A stretch of 64,000 nt of DNA from Ornithinimicrobium murale (GCF_003352835.1 NZ_QLVD01000002.1:1-64000), one strand, 5' to 3'. Shown: positions 7,254-16,942, numbered from the stretch's first letter. Program-made: numbers and translations. The notes: a model not told the origin generated them from the sequence alone.

Positions 7254-9182
7254 ATGAGAACCCGACTGATCGCCCTGCTCGGATCGCTGGCCGTGGTGGC
7301 TCCCGCCGCCCTCGTCAGCATCCCCGTCGCCTCCGCCACTCCTGCCGCACAGCCGGCTCCCGTCGCCGCTCCGGTCATGCTCCCTGCAAGTGTGCCCACA
7401 CTGGAGGACGGGCTCAGCGCACGGGTCTATGACTACGGCGACGCCATCCGGGAGTCGGTGTGGGTGACTGCCCCTGACCTGGACGGCGACGGTGTCGCGG
7501 ACCAGATCGCGGTGGACATCATCCGCCCTGCGGAGCTCGCCGGCACCGCCCAGGTGCCGGTCATCATGGACGCCAGCCCCTACTACCTGTGCTGCGGGCG
7601 CGGCAACGAGGCTGAGTTGAAGGAGTACGACGAGGACGGGGTCATCAGCAAGTTCCCGCTCTACTACGACAACTACTTCGTGCCGCGTGGCTACGCCTTC
7701 GTGGCGGTCGACATGGCCGGTACCGGCCGTTCCACGGGGTGCACAGATCAGGGTGGCGTCTCGGACATCGAGTCGGTCCGGGCCGTCATCGACTGGCTCA
7801 ACGGCGACGGCACCGCGACCACGGCCTCCGGCGAGGTTGTCAATGCCACCTGGAGCAACGGCCGCACCGGCATGATCGGCAAGTCCTATGACGGGACGCT
7901 GGCCAACGGGGTCGCGGCCACCGGGGTGGAGGGACTGGAGACGATCGTCCCGATCGCCGCGATCAGTTCGTGGTACGACTACAACCGCTACCAGGACGTC
8001 CCCAAGTCCTACAACTACCCCTCGGGGCTGTCCCGCACGGTCGCCCGGAACCGCACCGAGCCGGTGGACTGCTCCGAGCGGCTGGCCTGGATGAACGACA
8101 ACGACGGCGACGAGACGGGTCAGTACACCGACTTCTGGGCCGAGCGTGACTACCGCGACGGCTCCCACTACGACGCCTCCCAGGTGACCGCGAGCGCGCT
8201 CATCATGCACGGCCTGCAGGACACCAACGTCAAGACCCGGAACTTCTCCACCTGGTGGGACGTGCTGGGTGAGCAGGGGGTGGACCGCAAGCTGTTCCTG
8301 ACCCGTCTCGGCCACGTCGATCCGTTCGACTCCGAGCGGGAGGTGTGGGTCGAGACCCTGCACCGGTGGTTCGACCACGAGCTGATGGACATCGACAACG
8401 GCATCCTCGACGAGCCGATCGTCAGCGTCGAGACCGGACCGGATGAGTGGCAGCACTCCGACCAGTGGCCCATTGTCTCGGCACGCACCCAGCGGCTGAA
8501 CCTGCACGGTGACGGCACCCTGGAGCTCGGGCGCAAGGGCAACGGCACCTCGTCCTTCGTCAACTCCCCCACGCTGCGCGAGGCTCAGGCCGTCCTGCCC
8601 GGCGACAACGACAACCGGCTGCTCTTCACCAGTGGCACCCTCAGGCACCCCGTCCGCCTGTCCGGGACGGCCAGCGTCGAACTGGACATCACCCACACTG
8701 CTGAGACCGGCCAGGTCGGTGTGGCCCTCGTCGACTATGGCGAGGCGGAGCGGGTGCTCACCACCGGCGACGGTGCGATCACCCTCGGGACGGAGTCCTG
8801 CTGGGGTGCCTCCACCCCCGAGGACGACGCCTGCTATCGCGACGTCGGCAAGCGCGTCGACAGCACCGACCTGCAGGTGCTCGCCCGTGGCTGGGCTCGC
8901 CTGGACGGGGCCGGTCAGCACAGCGTCACCGTCGAGCTGGCGCCCAATGACGTCACCGTCGAGGCCGGTCACCAGCTCGGCGTGCTGGTGGTGGGTGCCA
9001 ACCGTGGCTGGGTGGTGACCCTGGATGGCGACGCCACGCCCTATGAGGTCGACCTGCGCAACTCCCACCTCAACCTGCCGGTAAGCGGCCCGATGGCCGG
9101 GTTCGGTCGCGGCCAGGTCATCGCCCCGGAGATCACCGAGGGCACCCTGGCGGTGCCCGACGCGCACCAGTTGCCGCGCTGA
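7254..9182 (+). CDS. Secreted Xaa-Pro dipeptidyl-peptidase (S15 family)
   Basis: This serine peptidase releases X-Pro dipeptides from peptides outside the cell. The 642-aa product has an N-terminal signal peptide (MRTRLIALLGS...ASA) and an alpha/beta-hydrolase core. Nucleophile Ser211 is in GKSYDG, with Asp323 in GLQDTNVK and His354 in LGHVD, followed by the C-terminal jelly-roll domain typical of S15/CocE proteins. VDMAGTGRSTG forms the usual oxyanion-side loop. I chose ATG 7254, with AGAGGA upstream, because the signal peptide begins there; the open frame extends further back. A palindrome array follows the stop. Confidence 0.9.
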   Translation: MRTRLIALLGSLAVVAPAALVSIPVASATPAAQPAPVAAPVMLPASVPTLEDGLSARVYDYGDAIRESVWVTAPDLDGDGVADQIAVDIIRPAELAGTAQVPVIMDASPYYLCCGRGNEAELKEYDEDGVISKFPLYYDNYFVPRGYAFVAVDMAGTGRSTGCTDQGGVSDIESVRAVIDWLNGDGTATTASGEVVNATWSNGRTGMIGKSYDGTLANGVAATGVEGLETIVPIAAISSWYDYNRYQDVPKSYNYPSGLSRTVARNRTEPVDCSERLAWMNDNDGDETGQYTDFWAERDYRDGSHYDASQVTASALIMHGLQDTNVKTRNFSTWWDVLGEQGVDRKLFLTRLGHVDPFDSEREVWVETLHRWFDHELMDIDNGILDEPIVSVETGPDEWQHSDQWPIVSARTQRLNLHGDGTLELGRKGNGTSSFVNSPTLREAQAVLPGDNDNRLLFTSGTLRHPVRLSGTASVELDITHTAETGQVGVALVDYGEAERVLTTGDGAITLGTESCWGASTPEDDACYRDVGKRVDSTDLQVLARGWARLDGAGQHSVTVELAPNDVTVEAGHQLGVLVVGANRGWVVTLDGDATPYEVDLRNSHLNLPVSGPMAGFGRGQVIAPEITEGTLAVPDAHQLPR

Positions 9183-9215
9183 GCCGAACGGGCAGTGGGG
9201 CCCTCAGTCGGGGTC

Positions 9216-9392
9216 ACACTGCCCGCCGGGCGGGGCCCCAGTCTGGGTCTCACTGCCCGCCGGGCGGGGCTGGGTCTCACTGCCCGCCGGGCGGGCCTGG
9301 GTCTCACTGCCCGCCGGGCGGGGCCCCAGTCTGGGTCTCACTACCCGCCGGGCGGGGCCCTCAGCCAAGGTCCCACTGCCCCCGGCGGGGGC
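9216..9392. repeat. Array of GC-rich palindromes (CCCGCCGGGCGGG units)
   Basis: Six degenerate units of the form CACTGCCCGCCGGGCGGGG, five of them followed by (CCCAGT)CTGGGTCT or a variant, lie between the peptidase stop and the MFS start. Each unit contains a strong self-complementary core. Unit lengths vary (about 27-43 bp), and the last unit is altered to CCCCCGGCGGGGG. Serial hairpins could act as transcription terminators or mRNA stabilisers for the peptidase message. Confidence 0.85.
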
Positions 9393-9449
9393 CCCTGCCC
9401 GGGACGAGTGGAGAGCAACCCGGTCCCTGGGCGATGAGAGGCGACCTGT

Positions 9450-10712
9450 TTGACTGGCCCCATGACCAGGGGCGCGGGGGTGTTCAGCTATCCGGCCTTC
9501 GTGCGGCTGTGGATTTCCGACACCGCCAAGTGGTTGGGAGTGTTCACCTCCGGACTCGCACTGCAGCTCCTGCTCATCGAGACGCTCGCGGCGGACCAGG
9601 TGGAGCTCGGTCTGGTCCGCTCGGCCCAGTGGTTGCCGATGCTGTTGTTCGGGCTGGTCGCGGGGGTGCTCATCGACCGGGTGCGCCGCCAACCGGTGCT
9701 GGTCCTGGGCGACGGAGTGTGCGCCCTGGCCTTCGGCGCCATCGGGGTGCTGGGGCTGCTGGACCTTCTGACCGTGCCGCTGGTCGCCGGGCTGGTGTTC
9801 GTCGCGGGCACGGCCTCGCTGTCCGCGACCGCGGCCCACCAGTCGTTCCTGCCCCGCCTGGTGCCCACCTCCTTGCTGTCGCGGGCCAACGCCCGCATCG
9901 AACAGTCCATGACAGCGGCCGAGGCCGTGGGGCCGCTGCTGGCCGGCGTCCTCGTGCGTGTGGCGTCGGCACCCTTGGCGATCCTGGTCAACGCGGGCAC
10001 CTACGCGGTGTCCGCGCTGGTGCTCTCCTCCATCCGCGTCACCGAGCCAGCACCGGCTGCTGGCACGGACCGCCACCTGTGGCGGGAGCTGCGCGAGGGC
10101 GCCCGCTGGGTCTATCGGCACCCGACATTGCGTCCCTATGCATTGGGCCTGCACACCTGGTTCTTCTTCAACTCGGCGGTGATGACCATCCTGGTCTTCT
10201 ATGCCTCTGAGGAGCTCGGGCTGGGGCCGGTGGCGATCGGCCTGGTCCTGGCCTGCGCGGGAGTGACGGGGGTCGCCGCCGCCGGGCTGACCCCACGGGC
10301 CGCGGACCGGTTCGGCGCCGGCCCGGTGATGTGCGCGGCCACCTGGCTGGCCCCGCTGGCCTTCCTGCTGGCCGCACTGGCGCCCGAGGGGAGCGCCGGG
10401 CTGTCGGTCCTCATCGCCGGTCAGCTGATCTACGGCGTGAGCAACGGGTTGCGTGGGCCGCTGGAGATGAGCTATCGCAACGCCGTCACCCCCGACCGGC
10501 TGCGCGCCCGGATGAACTCCACGATCCGGTCCCTCAACTGGGGCACGATCACCGTCTCGGCACCGCTGGCCGGGTGGTTCGCCGTCACCTTCGGCAACCG
10601 GCCGACGATCCTGGTCTGTGTGGCGGGCCTGGTGGTGGCCGCGCTGATCCCGACGTTGTCCCCGTTCCGGACTGTGCGGATGCCCGAGGACGAGCCGGAA
10701 CCGGTCAACTGA
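9450..10712 (+). CDS. MFS transporter, exporter-like (MFS_3/EntS type)
   Basis: The product is a membrane transporter of about 420 aa with twelve likely helices. The first half has RLWISDTAKWLGVFTSGLALQ and VAGVLIDRVRRQPVLV, the motif A-like loop. The second half has RFGAGPVMCAATWLAP and AGWFAVTFGNRPTIL. Similar proteins export siderophores or macrolide-like compounds; the substrate here is unknown. The start is uncertain: TTG 9450 has GAGAGG eight bases upstream, whereas ATG 9462 is the more usual codon but is poorly spaced. A large hairpin follows the stop. Confidence 0.85.
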   Translation: MTGPMTRGAGVFSYPAFVRLWISDTAKWLGVFTSGLALQLLLIETLAADQVELGLVRSAQWLPMLLFGLVAGVLIDRVRRQPVLVLGDGVCALAFGAIGVLGLLDLLTVPLVAGLVFVAGTASLSATAAHQSFLPRLVPTSLLSRANARIEQSMTAAEAVGPLLAGVLVRVASAPLAILVNAGTYAVSALVLSSIRVTEPAPAAGTDRHLWRELREGARWVYRHPTLRPYALGLHTWFFFNSAVMTILVFYASEELGLGPVAIGLVLACAGVTGVAAAGLTPRAADRFGAGPVMCAATWLAPLAFLLAALAPEGSAGLSVLIAGQLIYGVSNGLRGPLEMSYRNAVTPDRLRARMNSTIRSLNWGTITVSAPLAGWFAVTFGNRPTILVCVAGLVVAALIPTLSPFRTVRMPEDEPEPVN

Positions 10713-10713
10713 C

Positions 10714-10769
10714 AGCGCCTGCCGGTTCTGAGAGCCTGTCATGACGGGCTCCAAGAAGCGGCAGGCGCT
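10714..10769 (+). terminator. Large hairpin terminator after the MFS gene
   Basis: Left arm 10714-10736 and right arm 10747-10769 pair at 20 of 23 positions (AGCGCCTGCCG with CGGCAGGCGCT). The loop is TGTCATGACG. No T-run follows, which is normal in high-GC actinobacteria. It also lies downstream of the convergent kinase/phosphatase gene. Confidence 0.7.
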
Positions 10770-10867
10770 CCAAGAGCAAGGCAGCAGACCGATCAGGTCC
10801 CGCTCGCGTGGAGCCCGTCGGAGCAGTAGAGCCGCTCGCGGACACATCCGGATCGCGACCAATCTCG

Positions 10868-10932
10868 CCGCGACCGCAGCACGGAGCTGCTCCAGACCCT
10901 CGTCCGAGACCAGGCCGAGCGCGTGCGCCCGA
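10868..10932 (-). pseudogene. Duplicated fragment of the lipid kinase/phosphatase 3' end
   Basis: Sixty-five bases at 10868-10932 match 10962-11026 at all but two positions; the repeat distance is 94 bp. On the minus strand the outer copy reads ARAHALGLVSDEGLEQLRAA, against ATRAHALGLISDEGLEQVRAA in the intact C-terminus. The outer copy lies mostly beyond the stop codon (10945-10947), so it is a vestigial tandem duplication of the gene end. Confidence 0.8.
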
Positions 10933-10944
10933 GCAGCCGTCCAC

Positions 10945-12963
10945 CTAGCCCGACCCGGACACCGCGACCGCAGCACGGACCTGCTCCAGACCCTCGTCCG
11001 AGATCAGGCCGAGCGCGTGCGCCCGGGTCGCCGCCTCGGCATAGGTGTCGAAGAGCCAGATCCCGTCCGCCGCAAGCGACTCGCCCACCTCAGGACCCTG
11101 CTGGGTGACGTTGTGGATGAAGACCGCCCGCACGTGCTCCGGGTCGCGGGCCAGCATGGCGCGGCCGACGTCGACGTCGGCCTGGCCGTTGTCGCCGATG
11201 AAGACGACCTCGCACTCGGGGAACAGCAGGCGTGAACGGTCGAAGTTGATCATCTTGCGCTCGGCGATGCGGCCCTTGGTCGCCAGGTTGAGGATGTGGC
11301 CCGTCATCACCGAGTGCGCCGGGAGCCCCAGGCCGGACAGCCCGTTGCGGGTGTAGCCCTCGACGAGCCCCCGGGGATCACTGGGGCGGGCAGTGATGAA
11401 GGTGAGGTCGCCGGGCCGACCCGGCGCCAGCGCTGCGCCTCGGTCCAGGGCGTGCAGGAACTCGGCGACGCCGGGGTAGACACTCCCCCGCGGATAGCGC
11501 TTGTCGTGCAGCATGCAGACGACCGTGTCGTCGATGTCGCTCAAGATGCGCAGGTCGGGCGAGTCATAGCCGGCCGCCTCCCGGGCGATGTGGGTCAGGA
11601 TCTCCGCCCGGACCGCTTCGTCGTCGATGTCGTCGAACACGAGGTGGTCCAGGTCGTGATGGTTGCCGGCCGTGTTGGTCAGGCTCTTGAACAGCCCCAG
11701 CTCCTCGCCGTGCAGCGACAGGATGACATCACGGATCGCGTGCTCGTGACTGTCCGGCGTCGGTCCCTTGTGCAGGGCGTGGACGAGCCGGGCCAGCGTC
11801 GGGACCGAGAGGTGCTGACGACGCTCTCGGACCAGCAGGTGGAGCAGCTCCCTGCGGTGGTCGGGCCCCAGCCACCGGTCATCGATCTTGCGCACCAGAG
11901 CGGTCAGATCGAGCTCACCGAGCAGCTCATCCAGCTGCTCGGGGGGCGTATGCCGTAGCAACCGGAGGATGCGCCGCTCACCTCCGCGTCTGGTCCAGCC
12001 GCGCATCAGGCCGGCGATCTCGCTCGCCCTGGCAGAGCGCGGGGTCCGGACGAGCAGGGCACGCTCCTCGACCGTCGCATCCACCTCGAGCACGTCGGGG
12101 TGGGGGTCGCCGTCGATCTGGATGGTAACCGGGTCCTCGCTGAAGACCCGCAGGTTGCTGCCCTGCCGGAAGGAGAGCCCAGGGACCTCTCGACCCAGGC
12201 CGAACACGCCCTGGAGTGCGATGGGTGCCCAGTGCAGCACAGAGCGCGGGGCCACCTGCACCAGGTCGAGCAGCCCGTCGTCCAACTCGGCGTCCGCGGC
12301 GACCGTGATGCCGGCCGGGATGAGTCCGCAGTTGCTCACCAGCATGCTCCAGGCGGCCACGTCCTCCCGGGCGGCTCCGTCGACCTCGACCCGCAGCGGG
12401 AGCAGGGGCCTGGCAAGGTGGCGCAGCCCGGGCTCGAAGTAGGCGAGCCAGCTGATCCAGCGCTTGAGGTCCTGCCGGGTGGCTGCCACCGTCGCGGCAT
12501 CGTGCCCGATCCCGACGAGGACCAGGAAGTGGTGCTCGGGTGACTCGACCGGACCGGCAGGACCCAGCTGCACATAGCGGACGCGGCCGATGTCCAGCTC
12601 TCGCGTGCCGCCCTGCAGCGCGACCCGCACCATCTCCTGCACCCGGCGTCGCGGGAGCCCCACGTTGCGGGCAAAGAGGTTGGCGGTGCCCAGGGGCAGG
12701 ATGCCCAGCGGCACCCCGGTCCCGGCGAGCACACCGGCCACCTGGCGCACCGTGCCGTCTCCCCCGCCGACGACCACCAGCTCGGCGCCCTCGTCCAGCG
12801 CATGTCGGGCCTGCTCGGCCCCCGGCTGATGGACCGTCGTGTAGTGCACGACCGGGTCCGGCCAGCCCAGCACCCGGCAGATGCGGTGCAGTTCGGCCTG
12901 GGCCGCCCAGGCACGATCAGCGGTCGGGTTGAGCACTGCCGCCACCCGAGTGCTCCCGGCCAT
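10945..12963 (-). CDS. Diacylglycerol kinase-like / App1-like phosphatidate phosphatase fusion
   Basis: The 672-aa protein appears to join two opposing lipid activities. Residues about 1-310 form a DAGK/LCB5-type lipid kinase: VLNPTAD, VVVGGGDGTVRQV (nucleotide loop), LGILPLGTANLFAR and a C-terminal barrel with IQIDGDP. Residues about 320-430 are a helical linker. Residues about 470-650 resemble the App1/DUF2183 phosphatase domain of the HAD-like fold: ILSDIDDTVV (catalytic DxDxT), YPGVAEFLHAL, FITARPSDPRG, LNLATKGRIAERKMINF and FIGDNGQADVDV. The kinase would make phosphatidic acid and the phosphatase would remove it; this function is inferred. The ATG lies four bases after the dxs stop, so the two are co-transcribed. 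Confidence 0.85.
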   Translation of the reverse strand: MAGSTRVAAVLNPTADRAWAAQAELHRICRVLGWPDPVVHYTTVHQPGAEQARHALDEGAELVVVGGGDGTVRQVAGVLAGTGVPLGILPLGTANLFARNVGLPRRRVQEMVRVALQGGTRELDIGRVRYVQLGPAGPVESPEHHFLVLVGIGHDAATVAATRQDLKRWISWLAYFEPGLRHLARPLLPLRVEVDGAAREDVAAWSMLVSNCGLIPAGITVAADAELDDGLLDLVQVAPRSVLHWAPIALQGVFGLGREVPGLSFRQGSNLRVFSEDPVTIQIDGDPHPDVLEVDATVEERALLVRTPRSARASEIAGLMRGWTRRGGERRILRLLRHTPPEQLDELLGELDLTALVRKIDDRWLGPDHRRELLHLLVRERRQHLSVPTLARLVHALHKGPTPDSHEHAIRDVILSLHGEELGLFKSLTNTAGNHHDLDHLVFDDIDDEAVRAEILTHIAREAAGYDSPDLRILSDIDDTVVCMLHDKRYPRGSVYPGVAEFLHALDRGAALAPGRPGDLTFITARPSDPRGLVEGYTRNGLSGLGLPAHSVMTGHILNLATKGRIAERKMINFDRSRLLFPECEVVFIGDNGQADVDVGRAMLARDPEHVRAVFIHNVTQQGPEVGESLAADGIWLFDTYAEAATRAHALGLISDEGLEQVRAAVAVSGSG

Positions 12964-12967
12964 GGGG

Positions 12968-14833
12968 TCAGTCGCGCAACCGGTCGATCAGCGAGGTCGC
13001 GATCGTGTCGGGTGTCAGCCCGATCCGCTCCAGGACCTGGCCCCGGGAGCCGTGGTCCAGAAACTGCTTGGGTATGCCGTAGGTCCAGACCGGCGTCCGG
13101 GCGCCGGTCGCGCGCATCCTGGCGGTGAGCGCCGCCCCGATGCCGTTGTCCACCAGGTTGTCCTCGATGACCGCGACCGCGGGGGCGGCCGAGGTCAGCT
13201 CCAGGAGGTCCTCGCTCACCGGGAGCACCCAGCGCGGGTCCACGACCTTGACCGAGACGCCCTGGGCACCCAACTTCTCGGCGACCTCGTCTGCGGTGCC
13301 GGCCATCGACCCGATGGAGACCAGCAGCAGGTCCGGGTCCTGGGCCTCCCGCAGGATGTCGACCGCACCGTGGGCGCCGACGGCCTGGATCGGTTCGGCC
13401 ACCGTGCCCTTCGGGAAGCGCAGGACCGAGGGAGCGTCCTCGATGGCGACCGCCTCGCGCAGGGCGGCGCGGATCTGGGCACCGTCGCGGGGCGCGGCCA
13501 GGTGCAGCCCGGGCACGATGGACAGCAGTGCCATGTCCCACATGCCGTTGTGGCTCGCGCCGTCGGTGCCGGTCACGCCCGCGCGGTCCAGCACGAAGGT
13601 GACCCCCTGCTTGTGCAGGGCGCAGTCCATCAACAACTGGTCGAAGGCGCGGTTGAGGAAGGTGGCATAGATCGCCACGACCGGGTGCAGGCCGGCGAAG
13701 GAGAGCCCGGCGGCCATGGTGACCGCGTGCTGCTCGGCGATGCCGACGTCGAAGACCCGGTCGGGGTGCTCCTCAGCGAAGCCGGACAGCCCCACCGGGA
13801 TCAGCATCGAGGCGGTCAGGGCCACGATGTCCGTGCGCTGCTCGGCGAGCTCGAGCAGCTCGTCACTGAACTCATCGGTCCAGGAACGTCCGGACAGCTC
13901 GAGCGGCAACCCGGTCTCGGGGTTGATCACGCCGACGGCATGGAACCGGTCGGCCTCGTCGGTGATCGCAGGGGTGTAGCCGTGCCCCTTCTCGGTGATC
14001 ACGTGCACCAGGACCACACCGCCGAAGTCGTGGGCCAGCTGCAGCGCGTTCTCCACGGCAGGCAGGTCGTGCCCGTCGATGGGACCGAGATACTTCAGCC
14101 CCAGGTCCTCGAACATCCCCTGCGGGCTGACGATGTCCTTGATGCCCTTCTTGACGCCGTGGAGCGTGTCATACATCCGGGCGCCGACGACGGGCGTGCG
14201 GTGCAGCACGCGCTTGCCCCAGGACAGGACGTTCTCGTAGTTGCGGGTGGCGCGCAGCGAGGCCAGGTAGTCGGCCATCCCGCCGATCGTGGGGGCGTAG
14301 GACCGTTCGTTGTCATTGACCACGATGACCAGGGGCAGGTCGGGGTTGGCGGCGATGTTGTTGAGCGCCTCCCAGGCCATCCCGCCGGTGAGTGCCCCGT
14401 CGCCGATCACCGCGACCGTGTGCCGATCGGTCTCGCCGCGCAGCTTGCGGCCGGTCGCGATGCCGATCGCCCAGGACAGCGAGGTGGAGGCGTGGCTGTT
14501 CTCGACGACGTCGTGGCGGGACTCGGCGCGGCTGGGGTAGCCGGAGAGCCCACCCTGCTTGCGCAGGGTGCCGAAGTCGTGCCGGCCGGTGAGCAGCTTG
14601 TGCACGTAGGACTGGTGACCGGTGTCGAAGACCACCGCGTCGCGGGGGCTGTCGAACACCCGGTGGATGGCCAGGGTCAGCTCGATAACGCCCAGGTTGG
14701 GCCCGAGGTGGCCACCGGTGCGAGAGACAGAGTCGACCAGGAAGGCCCGGATCTCCTCGGCGAGGTCGAGGAGCTGCGTCGGCGACAGCCGTCGGAGATC
14801 GGCTGGTCCGGCGATGGTGCTGAGCAGACCCAC
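12968..14833 (-). CDS. dxs: 1-deoxy-D-xylulose-5-phosphate synthase
   Basis: DXS condenses pyruvate and glyceraldehyde 3-phosphate using thiamine diphosphate, the first step of the MEP isoprenoid pathway. The 621-aa product shows [12 protein letters not shown], the TPP-binding [16 protein letters not shown], the catalytic glutamate in [15 protein letters not shown] and [18 protein letters not shown] 14833 ([16 protein letters not shown]) is the start that fits the family; upstream frame residues are basic and unlike DXS. The lipid kinase/phosphatase gene follows immediately and is probably co-transcribed. Confidence 0.96.
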   Translation of the reverse strand: MGLLSTIAGPADLRRLSPTQLLDLAEEIRAFLVDSVSRTGGHLGPNLGVIELTLAIHRVFDSPRDAVVFDTGHQSYVHKLLTGRHDFGTLRKQGGLSGYPSRAESRHDVVENSHASTSLSWAIGIATGRKLRGETDRHTVAVIGDGALTGGMAWEALNNIAANPDLPLVIVVNDNERSYAPTIGGMADYLASLRATRNYENVLSWGKRVLHRTPVVGARMYDTLHGVKKGIKDIVSPQGMFEDLGLKYLGPIDGHDLPAVENALQLAHDFGGVVLVHVITEKGHGYTPAITDEADRFHAVGVINPETGLPLELSGRSWTDEFSDELLELAEQRTDIVALTASMLIPVGLSGFAEEHPDRVFDVGIAEQHAVTMAAGLSFAGLHPVVAIYATFLNRAFDQLLMDCALHKQGVTFVLDRAGVTGTDGASHNGMWDMALLSIVPGLHLAAPRDGAQIRAALREAVAIEDAPSVLRFPKGTVAEPIQAVGAHGAVDILREAQDPDLLLVSIGSMAGTADEVAEKLGAQGVSVKVVDPRWVLPVSEDLLELTSAAPAVAVIEDNLVDNGIGAALTARMRATGARTPVWTYGIPKQFLDHGSRGQVLERIGLTPDTIATSLIDRLRD

Positions 14834-14985
14834 GATGCGTTGGCGCCCTTTCCGTGGAACGACGTGTCCTCGCACGGCAGGTCCGGCGAGGACGTGGCAA
14901 CCGAGTCTACGACCACTTGCCCTCCGGGACCTTCCGGGCCGCGCTGCCGACACCCGATGCACACAGAACTCTCACGACCAGACCG

Positions 14986-15345
14986 TCACGTCCGGATCGG
15001 TGCCCGCACCCGCATCGCCTCGAGCAGCAGCTCCGCGCTGCGCAGGGCCGCGCGCAGCCGCAGCCCCTCCTGGGTCAGTGAACCGAGCACATCGCCGAGC
15101 GAGCCCGGAGGCAGCAGCGGCCCCAGGTCGGCACGAACATCGCGCCACGCTCCCCTCATCGCGTCCAGCTCGGCCCGCAGGTGGCGCACCGTGATCCAGG
15201 CCAGCGCCACCGGGTGTCGGCGCCACGCACGGTAGGCGCGGTAGTCGGCCGGGCACTGGTCGAGCAGCCAGGCGACCGCGGCCTCCTCCCATCCAGGCAC
15301 ACCCGTGGGCGGCACACGCTCTGGCCATCCGGGCGGTCCTGACAT
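14986..15345 (-). CDS. Conserved actinobacterial protein of unknown function
   Basis: This small 119-aa, mostly helical protein contains WEEAAVAWLLDQCPADYRAYRAWRRHPVAL and a long amphipathic Leu/Arg/Ala helix in its C-terminal half. I do not recognise a named domain. I recall similar short proteins near dxs in related actinobacteria, but this could not be checked. The ATG at 15345 has only a weak SD. It is on the same strand as dxs, 152 bp upstream of it. Confidence 0.6.
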   Translation of the reverse strand: MSGPPGWPERVPPTGVPGWEEAAVAWLLDQCPADYRAYRAWRRHPVALAWITVRHLRAELDAMRGAWRDVRADLGPLLPPGSLGDVLGSLTQEGLRLRAALRSAELLLEAMRVRAPIRT

Positions 15346-15385
15346 ACGAACAAGTGTACGACACCGATCGGGCGTCGCGCCGAGG

Positions 15386-16942
15386 TCAGTGCCCGTTGCC
15401 GAGCTGTCCGCTGAGTCGGCGGTGCCGGTGCGCCGAGGACCTGTTGAGACCGGCGATCTCTACGGTCTTGCCGTGGCGTGCGTACTTGGTCTCGATGGCA
15501 TCGAGGGCCGCGACGGTGGAGGCGTCCCAGATGTGGCTGTCGGACAGGTCGATGATGACCCTGTCTGGGTCGCCGGCGTAGTCGAACTGGTAGACGAGGT
15601 CGTTGCTGGTGGCGAAGAACAGCTCACCGCTGACCTTGTAGACGCGCACGTCCGTGGTGCCGTCATCGTCCACGTCCTGTTCGGTGACAGCCGCGACGGA
15701 CGCAAAGTGCGCGACCCGGCGGGCAAACAGGACCATGGCGGTCACCACGCCGGTGATGACGCCGTAGGCGAGGTTGTGGGTCACCACGGTGACAGCGACG
15801 GTGAGCAGGAGGACGAGATTCTCGCTGTGCGGCATCCGGCGCAGCGTCGCGGGATGGATGCTGTGCCAGTCGAAGGTGGCGACGGAGACCATGATCATCA
15901 CGGCGACCAGGGCCGCCATCGGGATCATGCCCACCGCTGGCCCGGCGAGCAGCACGAGGGCCAGCAGGAAGACACCGGCCAGGAAGGTGGAGATCCGGGT
16001 GCGCGCACCGGAGACCTTCACGTTGATCATGGTCTGCCCGATCATCGCGCAGCCGCCCATGCCGCCGAAGACGCCGGAGAGCATGTTGGCCACACCCTGC
16101 CCCCAGCCCTCGCGGGTCTTGTCGGAGTGGGTGTCGGTGATGCCGTCAACGAGCTTGGCGGTCATCAACGACTCGAGCAGGCCGACCAGGGCCATCGCCA
16201 GGGCGAACGGACCGATGATCTGCAGCGTCTCCAGGGTCAGCGGCACGTCCGGGATCAGCAGCTGGGGCAAGGAGGTCGGCAGCTCGCCCTGGTCGGCCAC
16301 GTCGGGCAGCTCCCAGCCGGCGGTCCACATCAAGGTGGTGATCGCCAGGATCGCGACCAGCGGTGCCGGCACGAGGGTGGTCACCTTGGGCAGGGCCACC
16401 ATGATCAGGATGCCGAGCACGACCAACGGGTAGACCAACCACGGCACGTCGATCAGGTAGGGGAGCTGAGCGGTGAAGATCAGGATGGCCAGGGCGTTGA
16501 CGAAGCCGACCATCACCATCCGCGGGATGAACCGCATCAGCTTGGCCACCCCCAGGACGGCCAGCACGATCTGCAGGACACCGGCCAGGATCACGGTCGC
16601 CAGGAAGTAGTCGAGTCCGTGCTCCCGCGCGAGCGGGGCGATGACCAGCGCGATCGCGCCCGTGGCAGCGCTGATCATGGCAGGTCGCCCACCGACAAAG
16701 GCGATCGTCACCGCCATGACGAAACTTGAGAACAGCCCGACGCGCGGGTCGACCCCGGCGATCACCGAGAACGAGATCGCCTCCGGGATCAGCGCCAGCG
16801 CGACCACCAACCCCGCCAGCACCTCGGTGCGCAGCCGCCGCGGGTTGCGCAGGGCAGCGCGTGTGGACGTCTCCCGCTCCCCCGCCTCAGGCACGACCTG
16901 GACGGACGACTCCTGGGGGAGGGTGGTCGCGTGCTCGGTCAT
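15386..16942 (-). CDS. SulP-family anion transporter with STAS domain
   Basis: This 518-aa membrane carrier is of the sulfate/bicarbonate (SLC26-like) family. The N-terminal transport domain opens with VLAGLVVALALIPEAISFSVIAGVDPRVGLF and contains GGMGGCAMIGQTMINVKVSGARTRIS. The C-terminal STAS domain has IIDLSDSHIWDASTVAALD, with the serine region typical of anti-sigma-antagonist folds. The substrate could be sulfate or bicarbonate; the sequence alone does not decide. The start is ATG 16942 with AAGGAG six bases upstream. A 21-bp dyad at 17075 lies about 130 bp upstream. Confidence 0.92.
   Translation of the reverse strand: MTEHATTLPQESSVQVVPEAGERETSTRAALRNPRRLRTEVLAGLVVALALIPEAISFSVIAGVDPRVGLFSSFVMAVTIAFVGGRPAMISAATGAIALVIAPLAREHGLDYFLATVILAGVLQIVLAVLGVAKLMRFIPRMVMVGFVNALAILIFTAQLPYLIDVPWLVYPLVVLGILIMVALPKVTTLVPAPLVAILAITTLMWTAGWELPDVADQGELPTSLPQLLIPDVPLTLETLQIIGPFALAMALVGLLESLMTAKLVDGITDTHSDKTREGWGQGVANMLSGVFGGMGGCAMIGQTMINVKVSGARTRISTFLAGVFLLALVLLAGPAVGMIPMAALVAVMIMVSVATFDWHSIHPATLRRMPHSENLVLLLTVAVTVVTHNLAYGVITGVVTAMVLFARRVAHFASVAAVTEQDVDDDGTTDVRVYKVSGELFFATSNDLVYQFDYAGDPDRVIIDLSDSHIWDASTVAALDAIETKYARHGKTVEIAGLNRSSAHRHRRLSGQLGNGH

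Noticed and set aside
9204..10976. 590-codon minus-strand frame over the MFS gene
   Set aside because: It is a shadow of the MFS gene; only its first residues resemble the duplicated kinase/phosphatase tail, treated as a fragment.
12881..15235. 784-codon plus-strand frame
   Set aside because: It is antisense to dxs and its neighbours, with no recognisable domain or SD.
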